A DNA stretch of 64,000 nt from Sulfurovum sp. XGS-02. Its GTDB lineage: Bacteria > Campylobacterota > Campylobacteria > Campylobacterales > Sulfurovaceae. The notes below the pieces were generated by a model that was given only the letters and a program-made list of their open reading frames with translations, had not been told where the DNA came from and did not search any database. The stretch is from positions 496,001-560,000 of the forward strand of contig NZ_CP093312.1 of NCBI RefSeq assembly GCF_023213175.1, read 5' to 3'. A program made the translations under genes and the position numbers. This document shows positions 46,494-53,632 of this stretch, in pieces; position 1 is the first letter of the stretch, and each line of letters opens with the position of its first letter.

Positions 46494-46514
46494 TTCCCAT
46501 CATCATGATGGGAA
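46494..46514 (+). terminator. Hairpin after the HsrA-like gene
   Basis: TTCCCATCA (46494-46502) and TGATGGGAA (46506-46514) form a perfect 9 bp stem with a 3 nt loop, 10 nt after the stop. A T-run precedes rather than follows it, so its efficiency is uncertain. Confidence 0.55.
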
Positions 46515-46575
46515 TATAGCTTTCCACTTTTTCTATTTTGTACATATTCCCCCTTATTTTAACTGTGATGTTATT

Positions 46576-46620
46576 TCTCTCGAATCGCTTCGCTTACAAG
46601 GTCATTCGAAATGACAAGGC
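46576..46620. repeat. Possible dispersed intergenic repeat with hairpin
   Basis: The stretch from TCTCTCGAATCGCTTCGC to AATGACAAGG includes GTCATT (46601-46606) and AATGAC (46610-46615) around CGA. Its composition differs from the AT-rich intergenic sequence around it and resembles dispersed hairpin repeats found in other genomes. Only one copy lies in this window. Confidence 0.35.
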
Positions 46621-46648
46621 AGACAGTGTGATTCATAGGTTGTTTTGC

Positions 46649-46654
46649 TATAAT
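46649..46654 (+). promoter_or_regulatory. Predicted -10 box for the thioesterase gene
   Basis: TATAAT within TGCTATAATCTTC lies 25 bases before the ATG at 46679. Confidence 0.6.
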
Positions 46655-46678
46655 CTTCAAAAACGTTGAGGATAGCCT

Positions 46679-47062
46679 ATGCAATTAAATACCCATCTAA
46701 ATATCAATACGTCACTTTGTGGAAAAGTGACCAAGCTTAAAGAAAATTATGCAGAGGTTCTGCTGCATACCACACAGCAGATGGCAGCGGATAGTCAGGG
46801 ATTGGTCCATGGCGGTTTTATCTTCGGTGCAGCAGATTATGCAGCTATGTCCGCAGTGAACGATCCTTATGTGGTGCTGGGTGCTTCAAGTTCGAAATTC
46901 ATAGCACCTGTAAAGGTTGGTGACTCAGTACTGTGTAAAGCTTTGGTTGTCAATAGTCAAGGTAAGAAATCTGAGGTAGAAGTAGAGGGGTTTGTCAATG
47001 GAAAGTTAGTCTTTGAAGGTATCTTTACAACGTTCGTATTGTCTTCGCATGTTCTAGGCTAA
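46679..47062 (+). CDS. Hotdog-fold thioesterase (PaaI-like)
   Basis: The 127-residue protein has the hotdog-fold pattern with the central helix GLVHGGFIFGAADYAAMSAVN, in which the HGG segment matches the PaaI/thioesterase superfamily. The C-terminal strand pattern is also typical (VEVEGFVNGKLVFEGIFTTF). It probably hydrolyses an acyl-CoA or acyl-ACP thioester; the substrate is unknown. It has its own promoter and is followed 46 nt later by a small Cys-rich membrane protein gene. Confidence 0.82.
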   Translation: MQLNTHLNINTSLCGKVTKLKENYAEVLLHTTQQMAADSQGLVHGGFIFGAADYAAMSAVNDPYVVLGASSSKFIAPVKVGDSVLCKALVVNSQGKKSEVEVEGFVNGKLVFEGIFTTFVLSSHVLG

Positions 47063-47114
47063 CAGAAGCTTATGCTATACTTCATTTTTTAAATACAAAT
47101 CAAGGTAAATGACA

Positions 47115-47369
47115 ATGAAAAAATTCTTTCTCTATGTGTTTCTGGCTCTGGCAGTATTGGCAGCAATCTTTACATATATTCTTTACAGCGAAGGGGCATT
47201 TGAAACTTATGAACCTGAACCAAAAAGTGAACTGAAACCTTTTATGAAGTGTGAAGCAGGAAAGTGTGGCACAGGAAAACCGGAAACGGTAGAAAAGAGT
47301 GATCTAACACCTTCCATGAAGTGTGAGACTGGAAAATGTGCTACAGGAAAATGCGGTGAGGCTCAATAG
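47115..47369 (+). CDS. Small membrane-anchored protein with Cys-Gly-Lys repeats
   Basis: From ATG 47115 (AAGG 9 nt upstream; an ATG 6 nt earlier is too close to it) the protein is 84 residues. It has one N-terminal membrane segment (about 3-24) and a hydrophilic tail holding two copies, 24 residues apart, of a motif close to MKCExGKCxTGK. Five cysteines (C46, C51, C70, C75, C80) are spaced CxxxxC, suggesting binding of a soft metal such as copper. I do not recognise a named family. The related bases of the two copies show a recent internal duplication. Confidence 0.75.
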   Translation: MKKFFLYVFLALAVLAAIFTYILYSEGAFETYEPEPKSELKPFMKCEAGKCGTGKPETVEKSDLTPSMKCETGKCATGKCGEAQ

Positions 47370-47383
47370 ATCAGAGTAGAGGA

Positions 47384-47989
47384 TCAAATACTCCTCTTCA
47401 CCTGCTCTATCCAAAAAGGTATGACCTTTTGTTCTGCTTTAAGGGTCGTGCTCATCCCATGGCCGGGATAGATCGTATAATCATCCTCTATGGTAAGTGC
47501 TTTTTCCAAACTCTTCACCATATCTTCTCCGCTTGATGAAGGGAAATCCCATCTTCCGATACTTTGTTCAAAAAGAAAGTCTCCACTGAACCATACATCA
47601 TCGATCTCTATAATGGAACAGCCAGGCGTATGTCCCGGAAAGTGACGGTATTTGATCTTTACCCCCTCAATGGTCATTGCTTCATCACCTACGATGATAT
47701 AGTCTGGTTCACTTGGAGGCGTACCTTGCCCAAGAGGATCGTCAGTAAGCATAAAGACATCCCCTTTGGGACAATAGATAGGAAGCCTGAGTTTCTCCTG
47801 GACCTCTGCATTTGACCATACATGATCAAAATGACCATGCGTATTGAGTATCGCAACGGGATTGGTGACATTGTCAAGTACCCATTGGGTAGCACCCATT
47901 CCAGGGTCTATGATAAAATCTTTTCCCTCAACTGTAGCGATGTAACAGTTGGTTTGATAAGCGCCCATAGGTTGTATTTTGATTTGCAT
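47384..47989 (-). CDS. Metallo-beta-lactamase-fold hydrolase (glyoxalase II-like)
   Basis: The 201-residue protein has the metal-binding motif NTHGHFDHVW (HxHxDH), the later ligands PGHTPGC and FSGDFLFEQSIGRWD, and IYPGHG near the end. The length and motifs match the YcbL/GloB2-like small hydrolases that cleave S-lactoylglutathione or other thioesters. The substrate here is unproven. It is convergent with the Cys-rich gene (15 nt apart) and divergent from the DUF455 gene (14 nt apart). Confidence 0.9.
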   Translation of the reverse strand: MQIKIQPMGAYQTNCYIATVEGKDFIIDPGMGATQWVLDNVTNPVAILNTHGHFDHVWSNAEVQEKLRLPIYCPKGDVFMLTDDPLGQGTPPSEPDYIIVGDEAMTIEGVKIKYRHFPGHTPGCSIIEIDDVWFSGDFLFEQSIGRWDFPSSSGEDMVKSLEKALTIEDDYTIYPGHGMSTTLKAEQKVIPFWIEQVKRSI

Positions 47990-48003
47990 GATATAATTCT
48001 CCT

Positions 48004-48831
48004 ATGAATATATTTAGTCTTTTAGAACGTGCCATTATCAGTGATAATATTCTTATAAAAGAGGAGTTGACCACTCAATGTTTGGCGTATTGTACCCAAA
48101 ATGAAATAAGTTGTGATGGTGATTTTACACCTCAATTATTTTCAAAACCCTCCTATGCCTCCAAATGTCACATTGTGGATCCAAGAGATTTGCCTGCGAG
48201 AAAAGACTTTGAGAGTAAAGAGGGATTGGCCACATTGGTGCATGCCATTGCACACATAGAGTATTCTGCTATAGATCTGGCACTGGATGCCGTGTATCGT
48301 TACCCACAGATGCCTGGCGAGTATAAAGTAGATTGGCTGGAAGTTGCCAGTGATGAGATACGACACTTTAAAATGCTACAGAGACTATTGGCAGAGCTTG
48401 GATATAGCTATGGAGATTTTCCTGTACATTGTGGACTTTTTGATGCAGCTGAGCACAGTGCAGGGAATATTTTGGAGCGTATGGCGATTATCCCGCGTTA
48501 CTATGAAGCATCAGGTCTGGATGTCAGTCCCCAGATCATGAAAAAACTGGATAACAAGCGTAAAAACCCTCAGGTGAAAAAACTTATAGAGGCACTGCAT
48601 GTCATCTATGAGGAAGAGATAGACCATGTACACAAAGGTGATAAGTGGTTTAAATACCTCTGTAAAGCTACAGGAAAAGTAGAGGGGAGCGAAGAAGAGG
48701 TCTATTTTGAGATACTTGAACGCTATAAGCTGCTCTCGAAACACCGTCCCTATGTTAATGTGGAAGCCAGAAAAGAGGCGGGATTCTCTTGTTCTGAGAT
48801 CAAAAAATTGGGTGCTAAGGAGTGTTCATGA
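48004..48831 (+). CDS. DUF455 ferritin-like protein
   Basis: The 275-residue helical protein has carboxylate and histidine motifs of a di-iron ferritin-like fold: AHIEYSAIDLALD, SDEIRHFKMLQRLL and YEEEIDHVHKGDKWF. DUF455 members are uncharacterised, though the fold suggests an oxygen- or redox-dependent iron enzyme. The stop overlaps lpxK by 4 nt (ATGA), so it is translationally coupled to lipid A synthesis; whether this is functional is unclear. Confidence 0.88.
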   Translation: MNIFSLLERAIISDNILIKEELTTQCLAYCTQNEISCDGDFTPQLFSKPSYASKCHIVDPRDLPARKDFESKEGLATLVHAIAHIEYSAIDLALDAVYRYPQMPGEYKVDWLEVASDEIRHFKMLQRLLAELGYSYGDFPVHCGLFDAAEHSAGNILERMAIIPRYYEASGLDVSPQIMKKLDNKRKNPQVKKLIEALHVIYEEEIDHVHKGDKWFKYLCKATGKVEGSEEEVYFEILERYKLLSKHRPYVNVEARKEAGFSCSEIKKLGAKECS

Positions 48832-49739
48832 GAGCATTTTTAGAAGAGATGTTCTTTGTACCAAAGTGGTATCATTATCCTTTTATCCTGCTTCTGCTTC
48901 CTCTTTCCATTCTCTACGGGATCATCATGTCTTTGCGAAGAATGATCATTTCCCCAAAAGAGTTCGGTATTCCCATCATCTCTGTGGGGAATCTTATCGT
49001 TGGAGGGAGCGGGAAGACACCTTTTGTCATCGCACTTGCTTCACGGCTTGAAGGTGTGGTGATCATCTCCCGTGGGTATGGCCGTAAAAGCAAAGGGCTG
49101 GTCGAGGTCAGTTCTGAAGGCAGAATACTGGTCGATGTGACACAGAGCGGAGATGAACCTATGCTGATGGCACAGTCACTGCCTCATGCAAGTGTGATTG
49201 TCAGTGAAGAGAGGGCATTGGCTATAGCACTGGCCAAAGAGAAAGGTGCAAAGTGTATTATTTTGGATGATGGATTTAACCGTGTTGAGATAGACAAGTA
49301 TGACATTATCCTTGAGCCTTCAGTGGTCAAAAATTATCTGCCTTTCCCCGCAGGGGCATTTAGGGAATTCTGGTTCAATCAAAAGTATGCAGATATCGTA
49401 GCAAAAGAGGGAGAGGCATTCCATAGACACGTAGCATTTGAGAACCTTCAACCCAGCATGGTACTGGTAACGGCTATTTCAAATCCGCATAGATTGGATG
49501 CCTATCTGCCAGAGGGAGTGGTTCACAAGGTTTATTTGGAAGATCATGCCTATTTTGAAGAAGAAAAACTTAAAATGCTTCTCTCTGAACACAAGGCCCA
49601 GAGTCTTCTTGTGACAGAAAAAGATGCAGTAAAAATGCAGGATTTTAAGTTGCCTATCTCTGAAATGAAGTTAAAATTACAGATTCAAGAGACTATCTTC
49701 ACTCAGGTAGATGAATATATAAAGGGATATAGAGAATGA
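48828..49739 (+). CDS. lpxK: Tetraacyldisaccharide 4'-kinase
   Basis: LpxK phosphorylates the lipid A disaccharide at the 4' position. From ATG 48828 it is 303 residues. AAGGAG is 5 nt upstream, and a GTG two codons earlier lies within that site. It has an N-terminal membrane-associated helix (YPFILLLLPLSILYGIIM), the P-loop VGGSGKTPFV, SRGYGRKSKG, and DDGFNRVEI, a variant of the usual DDGFQ. It overlaps both DUF455 and argB by 4 nt. Confidence 0.94.
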   Translation: MRAFLEEMFFVPKWYHYPFILLLLPLSILYGIIMSLRRMIISPKEFGIPIISVGNLIVGGSGKTPFVIALASRLEGVVIISRGYGRKSKGLVEVSSEGRILVDVTQSGDEPMLMAQSLPHASVIVSEERALAIALAKEKGAKCIILDDGFNRVEIDKYDIILEPSVVKNYLPFPAGAFREFWFNQKYADIVAKEGEAFHRHVAFENLQPSMVLVTAISNPHRLDAYLPEGVVHKVYLEDHAYFEEEKLKMLLSEHKAQSLLVTEKDAVKMQDFKLPISEMKLKLQIQETIFTQVDEYIKGYRE

Positions 49740-50587
49740 AAAGTAATATAAATGTTGTCAAAACACTGCTTGAGGCTTTACCGTTTATCAAAAAGTTTTC
49801 CAATGAAAAAATAGTGATCAAGTATGGGGGATCTGCCCAAACAAGTAATGAACTCAAAGAACAGTTCGCACAGGATATCGTATTGTTGCACCTTGTAGGG
49901 ATGAAACCTATCATCGTACATGGCGGAGGTAAAAGTATTACAGACCTTCTTGCCAATCTAGGGGTAGATACGACGTTTATAGATGGACAGCGTGTCACGA
50001 CCAAAGAGGTGATGCGTATTGCAGAGATGGTATTGAGCGGTGAGATCAACAAAGAGATCGTCTCCTTGCTTGACAACCATGGCTCTAAAGCCATTGGGAT
50101 CTCTGGGAAAGATGGCGGTTTTCTAAAGGGTATCCCTAAAGATTTTGAAAAGTTCGGTTACACGGGTATCATCGAACATGTCAATCCCGAGATAGTCAAT
50201 AACATCATTGAGGACGGTGCGATACCTGTGATCGCACCTATCGCAGGTAGCAGTACGATGGGACATCCCGGGTTCAATATCAATGCGGATCTTGCAGCAA
50301 GCAAAATAGCCGTAGCCCTGAAAGCAAGAAAAGTACTTTTCCTGACAGACACACCAGGTGTACTAGATAAAGAGATGCAGCTGATCACGAATCTGAGTAT
50401 AGAAAAAACAGAGGCTCTCAAAGCAGATGGAACGATACAAGGAGGTATGGTACCTAAAGTGGATGCCTGTATCGAAGCGCTGCGTGGAGGTGTTAAAAAA
50501 GCACATATCATCGATGGCCGTGTAGAACATTCACTGCTTTTGGAAATTTTGACCAGTTCTGGTGTAGGGACCTGTATCGAACTCTAA
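49736..50587 (+). CDS. argB: Acetylglutamate kinase
   Basis: ArgB phosphorylates N-acetylglutamate in arginine synthesis. The 283-residue protein has the amino-acid-kinase features IVIKYGGSAQ, VHGGGKSITDLLANLG, NINADLAASKIAVAL and GGMVPKVDACIEAL. It is the hexameric-type length, with an N-terminal helix that in other species supports arginine feedback. It overlaps lpxK by 4 nt and ends the operon. A long gap follows. Confidence 0.97.
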   Translation: MKSNINVVKTLLEALPFIKKFSNEKIVIKYGGSAQTSNELKEQFAQDIVLLHLVGMKPIIVHGGGKSITDLLANLGVDTTFIDGQRVTTKEVMRIAEMVLSGEINKEIVSLLDNHGSKAIGISGKDGGFLKGIPKDFEKFGYTGIIEHVNPEIVNNIIEDGAIPVIAPIAGSSTMGHPGFNINADLAASKIAVALKARKVLFLTDTPGVLDKEMQLITNLSIEKTEALKADGTIQGGMVPKVDACIEALRGGVKKAHIIDGRVEHSLLLEILTSSGVGTCIEL

Positions 50588-50699
50588 TACAGGATCGCTG
50601 GCAACAAAATAGTAGGTTAAAATGCGCTAAACAATAAAAAAATAATAAGTTTTTAAAATTTTTTTTAGAATTTAAGTTATTTCTCTTAGGTAAATGTGC

Positions 50700-50705
50700 T
50701 ATAAT
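50700..50705 (+). promoter_or_regulatory. Predicted -10 box for a structured leader RNA
   Basis: TATAAT within GCTATAATTTTC, 113 nt after argB. A transcript starting about 7 nt later would begin just before the paired region at 50718. Confidence 0.55.
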
Positions 50706-50717
50706 TTTCTCATACGG

Positions 50718-50810
50718 TTATACTGTATTGAAAAAGCCAAGTTCATCGCGAGGTGGGTACGGAAAGTTATGGGTCTCACGTAGATCGCCAGACTACCAAT
50801 AGAGATATAA
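50718..50810 (+). ncRNA. Candidate c-di-GMP-I (GEMM-I) riboswitch
   Basis: The fold is a three-way junction. P1 pairs TATTG (50726-50730) with CAATA (50797-50801) and extends outward through TTATA and TATAA. A GNRA hairpin, TTCATC-GCGA-GGTGGG (50742-50757), mimics the conserved P1b tetraloop. TACGGAAAGTTATGGGTCT aligns with the consensus ACGCAAAGCCACGGGTCT, and after the CACGT loop AGATCGCCAGACTACC aligns with AGACCGCCAGGTTACC. A few consensus bases differ (GGAAAG for GCAAAG). No ORF with a ribosome site follows before thrC, which has its own promoter. The remainder of the gap (50811-51010) holds no gene. Confidence 0.6.
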
Positions 50811-51013
50811 ACTCATTCTATCTTTTAGAAAGTTTCATTTCTTCTATTACCTGAGTATTTTAGTGTTTGTTTGTCTCTATGATTTTATTAGTTGACATTC
50901 TTTTCCCTAAATCATTCTTCTCCTATTATTGTAGGGCAAATAGATACTAGATACTTGAGTTTACTTCATACCTAGATTCCCCCTAATTTCTGACAATCCT
51001 TAGCTTATTTAGC

Positions 51014-51019
51014 TATAAT
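51014..51019 (+). promoter_or_regulatory. Predicted -10 box of thrC
   Basis: TATAAT within GCTATAATTATC lies 32 bases before the thrC ATG (51051). AGGA precedes the start. Confidence 0.6.
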
Positions 51020-51050
51020 TATCATTCATATAAACAGTAGGATACTATAG

Positions 51051-52517
51051 ATGCAATTTATTGAGACACGGGGAAATGACGGACAGAAACCTTCATCTGT
51101 ACCATTTTCAGAAGCGATACTCAGCCCAAGTGCTAGTTTTGGTGGGTTATATGTACCCAAAGAACTCCCAACTTTAGATAAAGAATTTTTAGAGGGACAT
51201 CTCGCCAGCCATTATAAAACTTTGGCATTGGACTTTTTAGAGAAATTTGGTATAGATATTGAAACAGATGTACTGGTAGAAGCACTGAAAAGATATGATG
51301 CTTTTGATGACCCTTCAAATCCTGTGCCACTTTCCCAGATCGAAGACGACTGCTTTGTCTCTGAACTCTATCATGGGCCTACCAGAGCCTTTAAAGATAT
51401 GGCATTGCAACCTTTTGGGTATGTGTTAAGTAAATTAGCACAAAAAAGAGGTGAACATTACCTGATCATGGCAGCAACAAGTGGAGATACGGGTCCTGCC
51501 ACACTGGAAACATTTAAAGGTCAGGAAGGTGTACAGGTAGCATGTCTTTACCCTGATGGCGGCACATCTGATGTGCAAAGACTTCAAATGGTCACAGAAG
51601 ACGCTTCAAATCTGAAAGTGATCGGTGTGAAGGGTAATTTTGACGATACGCAAAATACACTCAAAGATCTACTTGCCTCTGATGATTTTAAGGCAGAATT
51701 GGAAGAGAGAAATATCAAACTTTCAGCAGCGAACTCTGTAAACTTCGGACGTATCATCTTCCAGATCATTTACCATATCCACTCCTACCTGGAGTTGGTG
51801 CGTAAAGAGAGTATTCAAATGGGTGAGAAGATCTATCTGGTTGTTCCAAGCGGTAACTTCGGTAATGCATTGGGTGCTTATTATGCCAAAAAAGCAGGTT
51901 TGCCGATAGAGAAGATTCTTATTTCATCCAATATCAATAATATTTTGACTGATTGGATCACCAAGGGTACCTATGATCTTACGACACGTACATTGATACA
52001 GACAGAATCACCTGCCATGGATATCTTGAAAAGTTCAAATGTTGAACGTATCATGTTTGACAAATTCGGTGCTGCACGTACCAAAGAACTTATGGAAGGG
52101 TTGGCTAGAGACGGTAAGTATCAGTTAACCGAAGATGAACTTGCATTGTTGCGTGAAGATTTTGATGCCTCTTTCTCAGATGATGAAGAGTGTGAAGCCG
52201 TTGTAGGCGAATATGCTAAAAAAGGGTACATTATGGACCCCCATACTGCCACATGTATGAGAGCCTATAAAACATTAAGAGAGAAAGATCTCAAAACAGT
52301 GGTCTACTCGACTGCAGAATGGACCAAGTTCAGTCCGTCTGTTTCAAAATCATTGGGACATGAAGTCAAAGATGATGTTGAAGCATTGAAATGGGTGAGT
52401 GAACATGCCAATGTATCCGTACCTCCTATGATACACGGGCTGTTCGAAAAACCTGTGATCCATTCGGTCATCGTTGAAAAAGAATCCATTAAAGGAGAGA
52501 TGTTAAACTTTTTATAG
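51051..52517 (+). CDS. thrC: Threonine synthase
   Basis: ThrC converts O-phosphohomoserine to threonine. The 488-residue protein has the N-terminal MQFIETRGNDGQKPSSVPF of the long enzyme class, the PLP lysine in GPTRAFKDMALQPFG, ATSGDTGPATLE and VPSGNFGNALGA. The length fits the fungal/proteobacterial long form. It is monocistronic or leads into the LysM protein gene 14 nt downstream. Confidence 0.96.
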   Translation: MQFIETRGNDGQKPSSVPFSEAILSPSASFGGLYVPKELPTLDKEFLEGHLASHYKTLALDFLEKFGIDIETDVLVEALKRYDAFDDPSNPVPLSQIEDDCFVSELYHGPTRAFKDMALQPFGYVLSKLAQKRGEHYLIMAATSGDTGPATLETFKGQEGVQVACLYPDGGTSDVQRLQMVTEDASNLKVIGVKGNFDDTQNTLKDLLASDDFKAELEERNIKLSAANSVNFGRIIFQIIYHIHSYLELVRKESIQMGEKIYLVVPSGNFGNALGAYYAKKAGLPIEKILISSNINNILTDWITKGTYDLTTRTLIQTESPAMDILKSSNVERIMFDKFGAARTKELMEGLARDGKYQLTEDELALLREDFDASFSDDEECEAVVGEYAKKGYIMDPHTATCMRAYKTLREKDLKTVVYSTAEWTKFSPSVSKSLGHEVKDDVEALKWVSEHANVSVPPMIHGLFEKPVIHSVIVEKESIKGEMLNFL

Positions 52518-52531
52518 TTTAGCATAACGTA

Positions 52532-53632
52532 ATGTCCAGAAATCACTTGAGATTTTTCTTATTATCCTATCTATGTCTAGAAACAGCCGCTGCAAAGTCG
52601 ATGATAGACTGCAGGGTCATCACCGGTGGTATGACTGAGTGTAACCCTTACGGGGCAAAATTTCTTAAAGCCAAAGAGATCGTATATGATGGGAACAGAC
52701 AAAAATTAATCAGGGCAAAAACGTTACCGGTGCCTGAAAAAAAGCGTTTTATCAAAGTGGTTTCCGTAGAGGATATGATAGAACGGCATGTAAAAGTCCA
52801 AGAGTCTGTACGTTTTAAGGGAAGTGAAAAAGTACCTACCGAGCACACAACAACAGAAGAAGCAGTCGCTCAAGTCATACTTGATGATAAAATAGAAGAG
52901 ATAGAGACGTCAGAAGTCCCTCCCCGTATAGAAAGAGAACTAGTAGAAACAATCGCACCAGACGTACCTGAGAAACCTCAAATTATTTACGGTAAGTATA
53001 GCGTTGTAAGCGGCGATGCATTGAGTAAGATTGCAAAGAAGTTTGGGTTAAGAACAAAAGAGATTGCGAAAATGAACGGTATTAGTATTCAATCTCCTTT
53101 GCGTATCGGACAGAAACTCAAGCTCCCTTTTGAACAAAAAATGATCGATGCGATCTCTTCTTGCATCTATATCATTGAGAAGGGAGATACGATTATCTCC
53201 ATTGCCAAAAAGTTTAAGCTTGAACCTAAGGAATTAATGCAATTTAATGGTATTAAACGCAAGGCAACTATACATATTGGTAAGACGTTAAGATTGCCAC
53301 TTCCACATATCTTCATAAAAACAACGAAAAAGCTTAGAGTCACAGCTACTGCGTATACGTCACATGTAGGACAAACAGACCGTACACCTTTCCTGGCAGC
53401 ATGGAATAATCGTCTCCGTCCGGGTATGAAGATCATTGCCGTCTCTAGAGATATGTTAACAAGATATGGTATGCGTAATGGGACAAAAGTGCGTATCGGC
53501 GGGTTACCTGGGTATTATACGGTACGTGACAAAATGAACAAACGCTACCAAAAACGTATAGATATCTATATGGGACTTGATAAAAGGAGAGCGCTGCGTT
53601 GGGGAAGACGCAGTGTCGTGGTGTACTGGTAA
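52532..53632 (+). CDS. LysM and 3D-domain cell-wall protein
   Basis: The 366-residue protein has a probable signal peptide (about 1-21), an unassigned segment, two LysM peptidoglycan-binding repeats (about 150-196, YSVVSGDALSKIAKKFG; about 210-255, YIIEKGDTIISIAKKFK) and a C-terminal 3D domain (about 267-366). The 3D-type acidic residues are in YYTVRDKMNK and RIDIYMG. The layout matches enzymes related to MltA and Rpf2/YocH-type wall proteins, so muralytic activity is likely but unproven. It follows thrC by 14 nt and is convergent with the ABC-F gene, 0 nt apart. The start has no strong ribosome site; a TTG 15 nt downstream is an alternative. Confidence 0.85.
   Translation: MSRNHLRFFLLSYLCLETAAAKSMIDCRVITGGMTECNPYGAKFLKAKEIVYDGNRQKLIRAKTLPVPEKKRFIKVVSVEDMIERHVKVQESVRFKGSEKVPTEHTTTEEAVAQVILDDKIEEIETSEVPPRIERELVETIAPDVPEKPQIIYGKYSVVSGDALSKIAKKFGLRTKEIAKMNGISIQSPLRIGQKLKLPFEQKMIDAISSCIYIIEKGDTIISIAKKFKLEPKELMQFNGIKRKATIHIGKTLRLPLPHIFIKTTKKLRVTATAYTSHVGQTDRTPFLAAWNNRLRPGMKIIAVSRDMLTRYGMRNGTKVRIGGLPGYYTVRDKMNKRYQKRIDIYMGLDKRRALRWGRRSVVVYW

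Noticed and set aside
50879-50950. A 23-codon ORF after the riboswitch candidate
   Set aside because: No ribosome site precedes its ATG and the peptide has no distinguishing features, so it was not used as the riboswitch target.
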